A DNA stretch of 64,000 nt from Streptomyces sp. NBC_01235 (GCF_035989285.1 NZ_CP108513.1:7316001-7380000), one strand, 5' to 3'. Numbered from the stretch's first letter, positions 7,795 through 16,643 are shown. A program made the numbers and translations. The notes: a model not told the origin generated them from the sequence alone.

Positions 7795-8540
7795 CCGGAA
7801 CCCCGGCGGGCACCGCGAGCGCCGGGACCACCGACGTCCGCACCGGCCTCGGCGTCCCCGGTATCGCGCACCCCCTCCTCGCGCCGACCGAGTGGGGCGA
7901 ACTCGCCCGCCCCGGCAGACCCCTGCACTGGGTCGTTCTCGACGTCGCCGACGGCCCCGGTGTCAGCCCCGACCCGCGCTGCCTGGAATCCGCGGGCCGG
8001 CTCCGCAACGGGGGCGTCCGTGTGCTCGGGAACCTCGACACCCGCTATGGAGCCCGCGCCTTCGCCGAGGTCGTCTCCGACGCTCAGCGGTACCTCGACT
8101 GGTACCAGGTCGACGGCTTCCTCCTTGACCGCTGCCCGGCCGAGCGCACCGCGCTCCCCGAACTGCGCCGCATCGTCGGCACGCTCCGCACGCTGCACGA
8201 CGCGCCCCACATCGTCCTCGGCCACGGCACCCATCCGTTCCCCGGATACGCCGAGCACGCCGACCAGTTGGTCACCTTCTCCGGCGCCTGGAGCGACTAC
8301 CGCTGGTCGCAGGTGGCCGAGTGGACCTCGGACCATCCGCCCGAGCGCTTCTGCCACTTCGTGCACGGCGTACCGTGCGGCCACCTCGACGAGGCGCTGC
8401 GCATCGCCCGCTGGCAGGGCGCCGCGACGATCTGGTTCACCGACGCGGCCGCCCGCGGCCGCCTGGCGGGCCCTTGGGAGACCATGCCCGGCTACTGGGA
8501 CGAACTTGTCTCGCGGATCGGAACAGGTGTCTCGGAATGA
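7782..8540 (+). CDS. spherulation-specific family 4 (spherulin-4/GH135-like) protein
   Basis: A 252-residue TIM-barrel-like protein of the spherulin-4 family. The fungal member Sph3 is a GH135 glycoside hydrolase needed for galactosaminogalactan synthesis. Visible landmarks are GIAHPLLAPTEW, HWVVLDVADGPG (the first strand, normally WxxVxNPxxGPG), LGNLDTRYG, and the central YQVDGFLLDRCP. In fungal Sph3 the last motif ends in Asp-Glu; here it is Asp116-Arg117, so one expected acidic residue is replaced. No signal peptide is seen, which would place it in the cytoplasm. The ATG at 7782 has GGAGG 4 bases upstream and overlaps the epimerase end. Confidence 0.75.
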   Translation: MSYLTGTPAGTASAGTTDVRTGLGVPGIAHPLLAPTEWGELARPGRPLHWVVLDVADGPGVSPDPRCLESAGRLRNGGVRVLGNLDTRYGARAFAEVVSDAQRYLDWYQVDGFLLDRCPAERTALPELRRIVGTLRTLHDAPHIVLGHGTHPFPGYAEHADQLVTFSGAWSDYRWSQVAEWTSDHPPERFCHFVHGVPCGHLDEALRIARWQGAATIWFTDAAARGRLAGPWETMPGYWDELVSRIGTGVSE

Positions 8541-8603
8541 AGAAGGCCATGGCAGTGTTACGGGGAGAACAACCGTAGTGATCGACCGACCAACGGAGTC
8601 CCC

Positions 8604-9782
8604 GTGTCGCTGCCACCCCTGGTCGAGCCAGCCTCTGAGCTCACCGTAGACGAGGTTCGCCGGTACTCCCGCCACCTGATCATCCCGGATGTCGGGATGG
8701 ACGGGCAGAAGCGGCTGAAGAACGCCAAGGTGCTCTGTGTGGGCGCCGGCGGCCTGGGCTCGCCGGCGCTGATGTACCTGGCCGCGGCGGGCGTGGGCAC
8801 GCTCGGCATCGTGGAGTTCGACGAGGTCGACGAGTCGAACCTGCAGCGGCAGATCATCCACAGCCAGGCCGACATCGGCCGCTCCAAGGCTGCGTCCGCC
8901 CGCGACTCCGTCCTCGGCATCAACCCGTACGTGAACGTGGTCCTTCATGAAGAGCGGCTCGAGGCCGAGAACGTGATGGACATCTTCAGCCAGTACGACC
9001 TGATCGTCGACGGCACGGACAACTTCGCGACCCGCTACCTGGTCAACGACGCGTGCGTGCTGCTGAACAAGCCGTACGTGTGGGGCTCGATCTACCGCTT
9101 CGACGGCCAGGCGTCCGTCTTCTGGTCCGAGCACGGTCCCTGCTACCGCTGCCTCTACCCGGAGCCCCCGCCGCCGGGCATGGTCCCCTCCTGCGCCGAG
9201 GGCGGCGTCCTGGGCGTGCTGTGCGCGTCCATCGGCTCCATCCAGGTCAACGAGGCCATCAAGCTCCTCGCGGGCATCGGCGAGCCGCTCGTCGGCCGCC
9301 TGATGATCTACGACGCCCTGGAGATGCAGTACCGCCAGGTCAAGGTCCGCAAGGACCCCGACTGCGCGGTCTGCGGCGAGAACCCGACCGTCACCGAGCT
9401 CATCGACTACGAGGCCTTCTGCGGCGTCGTCTCCGAGGAGGCCCAGGCGGCGGCCGCCGGCTCGACGATCACTCCCAAGCAGCTCAAGGAGTGGATCGAC
9501 GACGGCGAGAGCATCGAGATCATCGACGTCCGCGAGCCGAACGAGTACGAGATCGTCTCCATCCCGGGTGCCAGGCTGATCCCGAAGAACGAGTTCCTCC
9601 TCGGCACCGCCCTGGAGGGCCTGCCGCAGGACAGGAAGATCGTCTTGCACTGCAAGACGGGTGTCCGCAGTGCGGAAGTCCTCGCGGTGCTGAAGTCCGC
9701 GGGCTTCGCGGACGCCGTGCACGTCGGCGGCGGCGTCATCGGCTGGGTCAACCAGATCGAGCCGAGCAAGCCGATCTACTGA
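8604..9782 (+). CDS. moeZ: MoeZ: sulfur-carrier adenylyltransferase with rhodanese domain
   Basis: A 392-residue MoeB/ThiF-rhodanese fusion. The E1-like domain shows the ATP loop VGAGGLGS near residues 46-53 and a zinc site formed by CYRC and CAVC. The C-terminal rhodanese domain carries the active cysteine near residue 350 in LHCKTGVRS. The family adenylates the C-terminal Gly of small sulfur carriers (MoaD, ThiS, CysO) and converts it to a thiocarboxylate. In actinomycetes one MoeZ serves primary and secondary metabolism. The GTG at 8604 has GGAG 5 bases upstream. It stands alone after the polysaccharide genes and ends at a bidirectional terminator. moaE lies about 31 kb away. Confidence 0.93.
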   Translation: MSLPPLVEPASELTVDEVRRYSRHLIIPDVGMDGQKRLKNAKVLCVGAGGLGSPALMYLAAAGVGTLGIVEFDEVDESNLQRQIIHSQADIGRSKAASARDSVLGINPYVNVVLHEERLEAENVMDIFSQYDLIVDGTDNFATRYLVNDACVLLNKPYVWGSIYRFDGQASVFWSEHGPCYRCLYPEPPPPGMVPSCAEGGVLGVLCASIGSIQVNEAIKLLAGIGEPLVGRLMIYDALEMQYRQVKVRKDPDCAVCGENPTVTELIDYEAFCGVVSEEAQAAAAGSTITPKQLKEWIDDGESIEIIDVREPNEYEIVSIPGARLIPKNEFLLGTALEGLPQDRKIVLHCKTGVRSAEVLAVLKSAGFADAVHVGGGVIGWVNQIEPSKPIY

Positions 9783-9822
9783 CCCGGCCGCACGCTCTGC
9801 CCACCGGTCTTCCCGGTCGGAT

Positions 9823-9865
9823 CGGCGGGGGCTTCGCGTACCACGAGTGCGCGAAGCCCCCGCCG
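9823..9865. terminator. bidirectional hairpin between moeZ and the S33 lipoprotein gene
   Basis: A perfect 16-bp GC-rich stem (9823-9838 with 9850-9865) and an 11-base loop, between two convergent stops. There is no T-run on either strand, as is usual in Streptomyces. Confidence 0.8.
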
Positions 9866-9868
9866 TCG

Positions 9869-11434
9869 TCATGAGCAGACCGTGTCGTCCTTCGGTACCG
9901 TCCCCTTCAACAGGTACGCGTTCACCGCCGAGTCGACGCAGGTGCTCCCGCTCCCGTACGCACCGTGCCCCTCGCCCTTCCAGGTGAGCAGCACCCCGAC
10001 CCCCTTGCCGAGCTCGTCCGCCATCTTCCGCGCGCCCTCGTACGGTGTCGCCGGGTCCCCGGTGTTGCCGACCAGCAGGATCGGCGCCGCGCCCGCTGCG
10101 CTCACCTCCGGGGTGTCGTACTGCCCGGCCACCGGCCAGTCGTGGCACCAGCCGGCCGTGTCCCAGCCCAGGAAGTCCCCGAACACGGGCGAGATCCTCT
10201 CGAACTCCGGCAGCAGCTTCTTGGTCTCCTCGGCGGTCGGCCGCTGCTTGTCGTCCAAGCACGATATGACCCGTTGCGAGTGGGTGGTGGTGCCGTAGTG
10301 CCCCGACGTGTCCCGCTCGTTGTAGCCGTCGGCGAGCGTCAGCAGCTCGGAGCCGTCCCCGTCCTCGGCCGCCTTCAGGGCACTGGTCAGGCTCGGCCAG
10401 CTCGACTTGCTGTACAGCGGCAGGACGATGCCGGTGACCGCGAGCGTCTGCGTCAGCTTCCGCCCGTCCGAGGTGGGCAGCGGCTTGGCGTCGATCCCGT
10501 CCAGCAGGTCCGCGATCTTCTTGCTGCCCTCCTCGGGGTCCTGGCCCGTCGACTTGAGGTAGTCGTCGAGTGCCCGCTGGAAGCCGCGCGCCTGGTTCTG
10601 CGCATGGCCCACCGAGTCGGCACTCGGGTCGACGACCGCGTCGAGGATCAGGCGCCCCACGTGCTTCGGGAACAGGTGGGCGTACACGCCGCCCAGTTCG
10701 GTGCCGTAGGAGATGCCGAAGTAGTGCATCTTCGGATCGCCGAGGACCTGGCGCATCAGGTCCATGTCGCGGGCGGTGTCGGTCGTCGACACGTGGGCCA
10801 TCAGCTTGCCCGCGGCCTTCTCGCAGCCCTTGCCGAAGTCGGTGGCGTCCTTGAAGTAGGCCTGTTCCTCGGCCGGGGTGTCCGGCGTGGAGTCGAGGGA
10901 CTCGGCGGTCTGGATCGCCTTGTCGCTGCGGCAGCGGACGCCCTCGCTGGCGCCGACCCCGCGCGGGTCCCAGCTCACCAGGTCGTAGTGGTCGCGGAGC
11001 GAGGAGAAGGTGGAGCCGTAGGCGGGGAGCGTCGATACGCCCGAGCCGCCGGGGCCGCCGAAGTTGAACAGCAGCGAGCCGGTCCGATCGTTTCCGTCGG
11101 CGCGGGACTTGGTGCGCACCAGGGCGAGGCCGATGGTGCTGCCGTCCGGCTTCGACCAGTCCAGCGGCACCTTCAGCGTCGCGCACTGCCAGTCGCTGCC
11201 GGGCGCGGCGGAGTCCGCGGTGGCCTTGCAGCGCCCCCAGTCGAGCTTCTGCCCGGTCAGTGAGGCGGGCAGGGCAGCCGTCGTGGCCGTCGCTCCGGAG
11301 GAGCCGGCCGAGGGCCGGGCGTCGGCCGAACCGCCCTTGCCGTCCTCGCCGCCGTCCGACGCGCCGCTGCTACAGCCCGCCACCAGCAGCGTGGCGGCGG
11401 CCCCCAGCGCCGTCCACCGTACGAATCGCGCCAT
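9869..11434 (-). CDS. secreted lipoprotein peptidase, S33 tripeptidyl aminopeptidase-like
   Basis: A 521-residue secreted lipoprotein. The signal peptide ends in the lipobox LLVAGC (Cys21), followed by a Ser/Gly-rich tether. The alpha/beta hydrolase domain has FNFGGPGGSG (oxyanion region), SWDPRGVG, the nucleophile motif GISYGTELGG with Ser242, and His490 in KGEGHGAYG, the pattern of S33 tripeptidyl aminopeptidases and Streptomyces SlpD/SlpE-type mycelium-associated proteinases. GDPATPYEG should carry the acid. ATG 11434 is preferred because a GGGGGGAA tract sits about 8 bases upstream; GTG 11440 is an alternative. It is closely similar to the next gene, so this is a tandem duplication. Confidence 0.88.
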   Translation of the reverse strand: MARFVRWTALGAAATLLVAGCSSGASDGGEDGKGGSADARPSAGSSGATATTAALPASLTGQKLDWGRCKATADSAAPGSDWQCATLKVPLDWSKPDGSTIGLALVRTKSRADGNDRTGSLLFNFGGPGGSGVSTLPAYGSTFSSLRDHYDLVSWDPRGVGASEGVRCRSDKAIQTAESLDSTPDTPAEEQAYFKDATDFGKGCEKAAGKLMAHVSTTDTARDMDLMRQVLGDPKMHYFGISYGTELGGVYAHLFPKHVGRLILDAVVDPSADSVGHAQNQARGFQRALDDYLKSTGQDPEEGSKKIADLLDGIDAKPLPTSDGRKLTQTLAVTGIVLPLYSKSSWPSLTSALKAAEDGDGSELLTLADGYNERDTSGHYGTTTHSQRVISCLDDKQRPTAEETKKLLPEFERISPVFGDFLGWDTAGWCHDWPVAGQYDTPEVSAAGAAPILLVGNTGDPATPYEGARKMADELGKGVGVLLTWKGEGHGAYGSGSTCVDSAVNAYLLKGTVPKDDTVCS

Positions 11435-11454
11435 GTGCACTTCCCCCCTCGCAG

Positions 11455-11495
11455 GCCGTCCGCACTCGGCGGCGGACGGCTGTCAGGCCATATTA
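11455..11495 (-). promoter_or_regulatory. candidate promoter -10 and leader hairpin of the 9869-11434 gene
   Basis: On the minus strand TAATAT (11490-11495) resembles a -10 box about 56 bases before the start codon. Between them a 9-bp stem (11455-11463 with 11472-11480) would form in the leader. No clear -35 is visible. Confidence 0.3.
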
Positions 11496-11586
11496 GGCGG
11501 CTCGAGGCCCGCCCGTCGGAGCCTGTGGATAACCTTTTGACCTGCGAGTTTTCCGGAAATGGTGAGGGGTGCCGGGGCGGCGGGGG

Positions 11587-13128
11587 TCAGGAGCAGACGG
11601 TCCCGGCGGTCGGCACCTTGCCGTTCAGCAGATAGCCGTTCACCGCCGCCTGCACGCACTTGTTCTTGCTGCCGTACGCACCGTGCCCCTGCCCCTTGTA
11701 CGTCAGCTCGACCCCGACACCCTTGCCCAGCGCGTCCACCATCTTCCGTGCCCCTTCGTACGGGGTCGCCGGGTCGCCCGTGTTGCCCACGACCAGGATC
11801 GGCGCCGATCCTGGCGCGCTCACGTCCGGACGGTCGGCCGCGCCCGGCACGGCCCAGTCGGTGCAACCGACCATGCCCCAGGCCAGGAAGTCCCCGAACA
11901 GGCTGGAGGCGGCCCGGAACTCCGGCAGCTTCTCCTCCACGTAGGCGGTGGAGTAACGCGGCTTGTCGTCGGCGCAGTTGATGGAGATGTTGGCGGCCGT
12001 GATGTTGCTGTACTCACCGTTCACGGTGCGGCCGTTCATCAGGTCGGACAGCAGCATCAGAATCTTCCCGTCCCCGGCGTAGGCCTGCTCCAGGCCCTCG
12101 GTGAGGTACTCCCAGAAGTCCTTCGAGTACAGGGCCTGCGCGATGCCGTTGGTCGCGGCGCTCTGGGTCAGTTCGCGCGGGAAGATGCCCGGGATCGGCT
12201 TGCCGTCCAGGTCTTTCAGGAGCCTGGCGATGCGGTCCTTCACCTCCTGCGCGGTGTCCCCGACGGGGCAGTCCGCCGTCTTGGAGGTGCAGTCCTCGGC
12301 GAAGTTGTCGAGCGCGAGCTGGAACCCCCTGGCCTGCCCGAGCGAGCCCTGCTCGGACGTCTGCGTCGGGTCGACGACGGCGTCGAAGACGGCACGCCCC
12401 ACGTGCTTCGGGAACAGGTGGGCGTACACGCCGCCCAGTTCGGTGCCGTAGGAGATGCCGAAGTAGTACAGCCTGTCGTCGCCCAGCACCTGGCGCATCA
12501 GGTCCATGTCGCGGGCCGCGTCGGTGGTGCGCACAAGCGGCAGCATCTTCTTGGAGTTCTTCTCGCAGGCCGCGTTGAAGTCCTTGGTGCTGTCCACGAG
12601 CGCGGTGCGCTCGGCCGCGTCGTCGGGTGTGGCGTCCTGCTGGAAGTACGCGTCGAGCTGCTGGTCGTTCTCACACCGCACGGCGGCGCTGCGACCGACC
12701 CCGCGCGGGTCGAAACTCACGAGGTCGTAGCGGGTGCGCAGGGCCGCGTACTCGTCGCCGAAGGAGGGCAGGGTGGAGACGCCCGAGCCGCCCGGGCCGC
12801 CGAAGTTGAAGACCAGTGAGCCGATCCGCCCGCTCGCGTCGCCGCTCGCCCGGGCCCGGATCAGCGCGATGTCGATCGTGTCGCCCTTGGGGTCGTTCCA
12901 GTCGAGGGGCGCCTTCATCGTGGCGCACTGCCACTGGTCGCCGTCCGGCAGCGGAGACGGGGCGCTGCCGCCCCCCTCGGCCTGGGAGGGGGCCGGGCAG
13001 TCCTTCCAGCTCAGCTTCTGCGCCGTCAGATCCTCGTCCTGCGCGTCGTCGCCGCAGCCCACCAGGGAGGACAGCAGGAGGGCGGTTGCGGTCACGGCGG
13101 CGGCGCGCAGACGGGAGGGGTTCGGCAT
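11587..13128 (-). CDS. secreted lipoprotein peptidase, S33 type (paralogue)
   Basis: A 513-residue paralogue of the gene before it. A lipoprotein signal ends LLLSSLVGC (Cys25). It carries the same motifs in the same order: FNFGGPGGSG, SFDPRGVG, GISYGTELGG (nucleophile Ser), GNTGDPATPYEG and KGQGHGAYG. It should be anchored to the outer face of the membrane and cut peptides or tripeptides from substrate N-termini. The extra cysteine pair around ENFAEDCTSKTADC is absent from its neighbour. The ATG is preceded by AGGATGGG. It lies 152 bases upstream of its paralogue on the same strand. Confidence 0.88.
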   Translation of the reverse strand: MPNPSRLRAAAVTATALLLSSLVGCGDDAQDEDLTAQKLSWKDCPAPSQAEGGGSAPSPLPDGDQWQCATMKAPLDWNDPKGDTIDIALIRARASGDASGRIGSLVFNFGGPGGSGVSTLPSFGDEYAALRTRYDLVSFDPRGVGRSAAVRCENDQQLDAYFQQDATPDDAAERTALVDSTKDFNAACEKNSKKMLPLVRTTDAARDMDLMRQVLGDDRLYYFGISYGTELGGVYAHLFPKHVGRAVFDAVVDPTQTSEQGSLGQARGFQLALDNFAEDCTSKTADCPVGDTAQEVKDRIARLLKDLDGKPIPGIFPRELTQSAATNGIAQALYSKDFWEYLTEGLEQAYAGDGKILMLLSDLMNGRTVNGEYSNITAANISINCADDKPRYSTAYVEEKLPEFRAASSLFGDFLAWGMVGCTDWAVPGAADRPDVSAPGSAPILVVGNTGDPATPYEGARKMVDALGKGVGVELTYKGQGHGAYGSKNKCVQAAVNGYLLNGKVPTAGTVCS

Positions 13129-13202
13129 GATCCCATCCTGCGGTCGCGTACGGGCACGCGCGCGGGGCGCGGGCCGTACGAGGTACGGGTGCCCGAGCCT
13201 TT

Positions 13203-15911
13203 CTACAGGGCGCCCTTGCGGGTCAACTGGTTGAAGGCGAGCCACCCCGGCAACACGGGCAGCCACAGCGTCAGCAGGCGGAAGAGCAGCACGGCGGGAG
13301 CGGCGACCTCCTTGGGCAGGCCCACCGCGATCAGACCGACCGTCAGGGTCGCCTCGACGGCCCCCACTCCGCCCGGCGTCGGGGCGGCGGAGCCGAGCGC
13401 GTTGCCGGCGAGGAAGACGACGGCGACGCTGGCGATGCTGAGCGAGGTCGACTCGTCGCCGAACGCGCGGATCGACGCGTCCAGGCACATCACGAAGCAG
13501 GCGGTGAGCAGCAGCATGCCGCCGATGCCGGTGACCAGCTTCTGCGGCCGCTGGAGCACGTCCAGCATGCGTGGCACGACACCCGCGAACAGCGACCTCA
13601 CGCGCGTGACGACGAACTTCCGCAGGAACGGCACCGAGGTCACCACGAGCACGAGCACCGCCACCGTGAGCAGACCCGCGATGACCGTGCGGGACGGCGA
13701 CAGCGACGGAGTCTTCTCGGTGCCGGTGAGGTAGCCGAACGACAGCAGCATCAGGATGTGGCAGCCGAGTCCGAACAACTGCGAGGCGCCGACGCTGGCC
13801 ACCGCGAGCCCGGGCCGCACCCCGGCCCGCTGGAGGAAGCGCGTGTTGAGGGCGACCCCGCCGACCGCGGCCGGGGCCACGATCTTCACGAAGGACCCGG
13901 CGACCTGCGCGGCCACGGTCCGCGGGAACGGCACCCGCTCCGGCACGAAGCCCAGCAGGCTCATCGCCGCGGCGACGTAGCTCAACGCCGAGAAGAACAC
14001 GGCCGCGGCGACCCAGCCCCACTCGGCGTTGGCGACGAGCGGACCGAACTCGATGTGGGTGAGCTGTGTCAGCAGGAAGTACGCGCCGATGGCACCGGCG
14101 ATGAAGCTCATCAGGGTGCGTGGCCGCACCCGCTCCAAGCGGGCCGGCTCCACCGGTGCCTGGGGCCGGATCAGCAGCACCTGGTGCCGGATCTGCGTCA
14201 GCAGATCCTCCTCGCGTGCCTCCTCCAGCGCCTCGTCGATGGCCCGCTTCTCGGCCCGCGCCTCCGCGCGGACGGCCTTCTTGGCGGGCTTTTCCAGGGC
14301 GACGGCCTCGGCGCCGTCCCCGGTCGCCTCCAGACGGGCCTGCTTTGCCTGCTGGGAGGCCTCCAGGACCGCCTCGCGTTCCCGCTGCGCACGCTCGCGT
14401 GCCAGTCGGCGCAGTGTCGCGCGCGTGGAGCGGGTCAGGGCGATGGGCTGGAGCATCGGCAGACAGTCCGCGACCGCGTCCGGTCCGAGCACGCCCACCG
14501 CGGAGGCCACCGCCCGTTCGGCGCCCACCCGCAGGCCGAGCGTCGTCACCAGCTGGGCGACGTCCATGCGCAGCAGCAGGTCGCCGGCCGCGATCTCGCC
14601 GCCGCGCAGATCGGTGAGGATCACCGTGCCGGAGCGATCCACCAGTATCGCGTCACCCGCGAGCCGACGGTGCGCGATGCGTCGGGACTGAAGTGCCTGC
14701 ACCTGGTGCCAGGTGTTGCGCAGCAGGTCGTCGGTGATCTCCTCGTCCGCGAGCGAGTCGAGGGTGCGGCCGCCGGTGTGCTCGTAGACGAGGATCACCG
14801 CGTCGGGGCCGAGCTCGGACGTCGCGATCAGTTTCGGCGCGTTGGCGCCGGCCGCGATGGCCGCGTAGGCGAGCAGCGCCTCCTGCTCCAGCGCCTGGCG
14901 CAGCGACTGGAGGCTGCTGCGGGTGGCGAAGCCGCGCAGCGTCAGATTGCGCCAGGCGCGGTAGAAGAACCCCTGGGCCTGCTGTTCCCGGTCGACGACC
15001 GTGACGTCCAGCGGCGGCCCGTCCTCCAGGGTGACGAAGTAGCGTCGGCCCCGGTCGCCCTCCGCCGCGTCCGGCCCCTCCTCGCGGGCCGCGCTCACCG
15101 GGCGGAATCCGACGTGCCGCAGGCCCGCCATCAGCGTCCGTCCCGTGGGACGCACGTTCGGCGAGCCGACCGCGTACAGCGTCCCGTACGCCACCGTCCA
15201 GCCGATCAGCACCGTGAGGATGATCGAGAACGGTGTCGTGTAGCCGGTGACGAGCATGGAGAACGCGTCGAGGAGCAGCACGATCCACAGCACCGAGCGC
15301 CAGCGCGGCCGACGGGACATGCCGACGGCCGTCATGTACGCGATGACGGGCGCGAGGTAGCCGTGCACCGGGTCGGTGAGGGCGTGGATGTCACCTGGGG
15401 AGGGCTGGGTGAGCGCCTCCTGGATCGAGCCCGGCGCGGCCTTCGCGACCCACAGGTCGGTGGCGAGCGTCACACCGTGTGCGAGGACCGCGGCGAGCAC
15501 ACCGTCGGCGATACGCAGCCCGTCCCGCTTGATCAGCCGCTCGATCGCGAAGGCGACCGGCACCAGCAGGATCGCGATGCTGGAGGCCAGCCCGGCGATC
15601 TTGATGAGGAGGTCGGGTGCCTGCCCGGTGCCCTTGTTGATGTCCTGCTCGAGACCCGAGGTCGTTCCGTGTGCGAACGCGGCGATGGCCAGAAGCAGGA
15701 CGACGGCGAGTACGCCGACCAGCAGCCGCATCAGGTCGGAAGGGCGGTGCACGCGCGCGGGGAGCAGCGGTTCGTCGCCCTCGACCTCGTCGATGTGCAC
15801 CTCTTCCCGTGTCTCTTCGTCCCGTGGTTCCGGTTCTTCGGTGATGTCAGGGCGCGACGCGGCGGCAGAGGTGTCCTCCGCGTCCTCAGGCTGCACGCCC
15901 TGCTGCTTCAT
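13203..15911 (-). CDS. kinase-like/flippase-like membrane fusion (LPG synthase TM domain)
   Basis: About 902 residues. An acidic disordered N-terminus is followed by roughly six membrane segments (from LLVGVLAVVLLLAIAAFAHG). A cytosolic kinase-like or ABC1/APH-fold domain comes next, with ILVYEHTGGRTLDS, the catalytic-loop-like AHRRLAGDAILVDRSG and the metal-loop-like LTDLRGGEIA. After a charged Ala/Glu/Arg coiled-coil stretch, the C-terminal ~300 residues form the membrane domain of the lysylphosphatidylglycerol synthase/UPF0104 family (PF03706-like, GSAAPTPGGVGAVEA). It may control or carry out lipid flipping, but the substrate is unknown. The catalytic loop has HRR-D where kinases have HRD, so activity is doubtful. 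ATG 15911 follows AGAAGAG; GTG 15935 is an alternative. Confidence 0.75.
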   Translation of the reverse strand: MKQQGVQPEDAEDTSAAASRPDITEEPEPRDEETREEVHIDEVEGDEPLLPARVHRPSDLMRLLVGVLAVVLLLAIAAFAHGTTSGLEQDINKGTGQAPDLLIKIAGLASSIAILLVPVAFAIERLIKRDGLRIADGVLAAVLAHGVTLATDLWVAKAAPGSIQEALTQPSPGDIHALTDPVHGYLAPVIAYMTAVGMSRRPRWRSVLWIVLLLDAFSMLVTGYTTPFSIILTVLIGWTVAYGTLYAVGSPNVRPTGRTLMAGLRHVGFRPVSAAREEGPDAAEGDRGRRYFVTLEDGPPLDVTVVDREQQAQGFFYRAWRNLTLRGFATRSSLQSLRQALEQEALLAYAAIAAGANAPKLIATSELGPDAVILVYEHTGGRTLDSLADEEITDDLLRNTWHQVQALQSRRIAHRRLAGDAILVDRSGTVILTDLRGGEIAAGDLLLRMDVAQLVTTLGLRVGAERAVASAVGVLGPDAVADCLPMLQPIALTRSTRATLRRLARERAQREREAVLEASQQAKQARLEATGDGAEAVALEKPAKKAVRAEARAEKRAIDEALEEAREEDLLTQIRHQVLLIRPQAPVEPARLERVRPRTLMSFIAGAIGAYFLLTQLTHIEFGPLVANAEWGWVAAAVFFSALSYVAAAMSLLGFVPERVPFPRTVAAQVAGSFVKIVAPAAVGGVALNTRFLQRAGVRPGLAVASVGASQLFGLGCHILMLLSFGYLTGTEKTPSLSPSRTVIAGLLTVAVLVLVVTSVPFLRKFVVTRVRSLFAGVVPRMLDVLQRPQKLVTGIGGMLLLTACFVMCLDASIRAFGDESTSLSIASVAVVFLAGNALGSAAPTPGGVGAVEATLTVGLIAVGLPKEVAAPAVLLFRLLTLWLPVLPGWLAFNQLTRKGAL

Positions 15912-16097
15912 CGTCTCTTCTTGATCTCGTATCACCGGTCACCGCCCGCACGATGGTGGCATGCCCCACCGGCGCACGGGGGCATCAGGGTGCAAATGCG
16001 GGGGCGCACAGTCTGCCCGAAGCGCCGCTCGGGGACGAGGGTCACACAGGGTCGCGGACCCGTCGCATTGTCGGTGGGGTGGGGCAGGATGGGGCGG

Positions 16098-16484
16098 ATG
16101 AGCGAGCAGAGCCTTCCGGACGACGCCCGCCCGGAGTACACGGACACCCTGCCGGAGTACGCCGAGCGGGTCCTCGAGGTCGCGGAGCTGATCCCGCCCG
16201 GGCGGGTCATGACGTACGGGGACGTCGCCGAATGGCTCGAGGAGGGCGGCCCCCGACAGGTCGGGCGCGTGATGGCCCTCTACGGGGGAGCCGTCCCGTG
16301 GTGGCGTGTCGTGCGCGCGGACGGGGTGCTGCTCCCGGGGCACGAACTGCGGGCGCTCGACCACTACCGCGTCGAGGGCACTCCCCTGAAGCAGGCGAGC
16401 AGGGCAGCCGAGGGCCACGTGCCGCGCCTCGACATGAGGCGGGCGCGGTGGGACGGCGGCGAACGCGCGGAAGGTCACACCTGA
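16098..16484 (+). CDS. alkyltransferase-like (ATL) DNA-binding protein
   Basis: A 128-residue member of the MGMT DNA-binding domain family. PPGRVMTYGDVAEWL and RQVGRVM match the helix-turn-helix and arginine-finger segments. Where true O6-alkylguanine transferases have PCHR, this protein has PWWR (residues 67-70): tryptophan replaces the acceptor cysteine. ATL proteins bind O6-alkylguanine, flip it out and pass the lesion to nucleotide excision repair without accepting the alkyl group. ATG 16098 is chosen; an in-frame ATG nine bases upstream is possible, and neither has a clear ribosome binding site. It sits just upstream of the adnAB repair genes. Confidence 0.88.
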   Translation: MSEQSLPDDARPEYTDTLPEYAERVLEVAELIPPGRVMTYGDVAEWLEEGGPRQVGRVMALYGGAVPWWRVVRADGVLLPGHELRALDHYRVEGTPLKQASRAAEGHVPRLDMRRARWDGGERAEGHT

Positions 16485-16643
16485 CAGCTTCCGCCATCGG
16501 ACGTGTCTGAGGGGAGCCTTAGGCCCGTACGGGGGAAACCGGCGAAACCGGGCACGCCGGTGGCATGACGTACGTTCGAGGGGCACGGGGCGGAGAAAGT
16601 CGCCCCCGGCCAACCAGCACACCCACCAGGACCGGCGAACCAC

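Noticed and set aside
6861..11186. A 1441-codon open frame on the minus strand opposite the epimerase, spherulin-4 and moeZ genes
   Set aside because: High GC leaves long frames without stops. Its amino-acid make-up is Arg/Gly-rich and its codon third positions are not GC-biased the way the plus-strand genes are.
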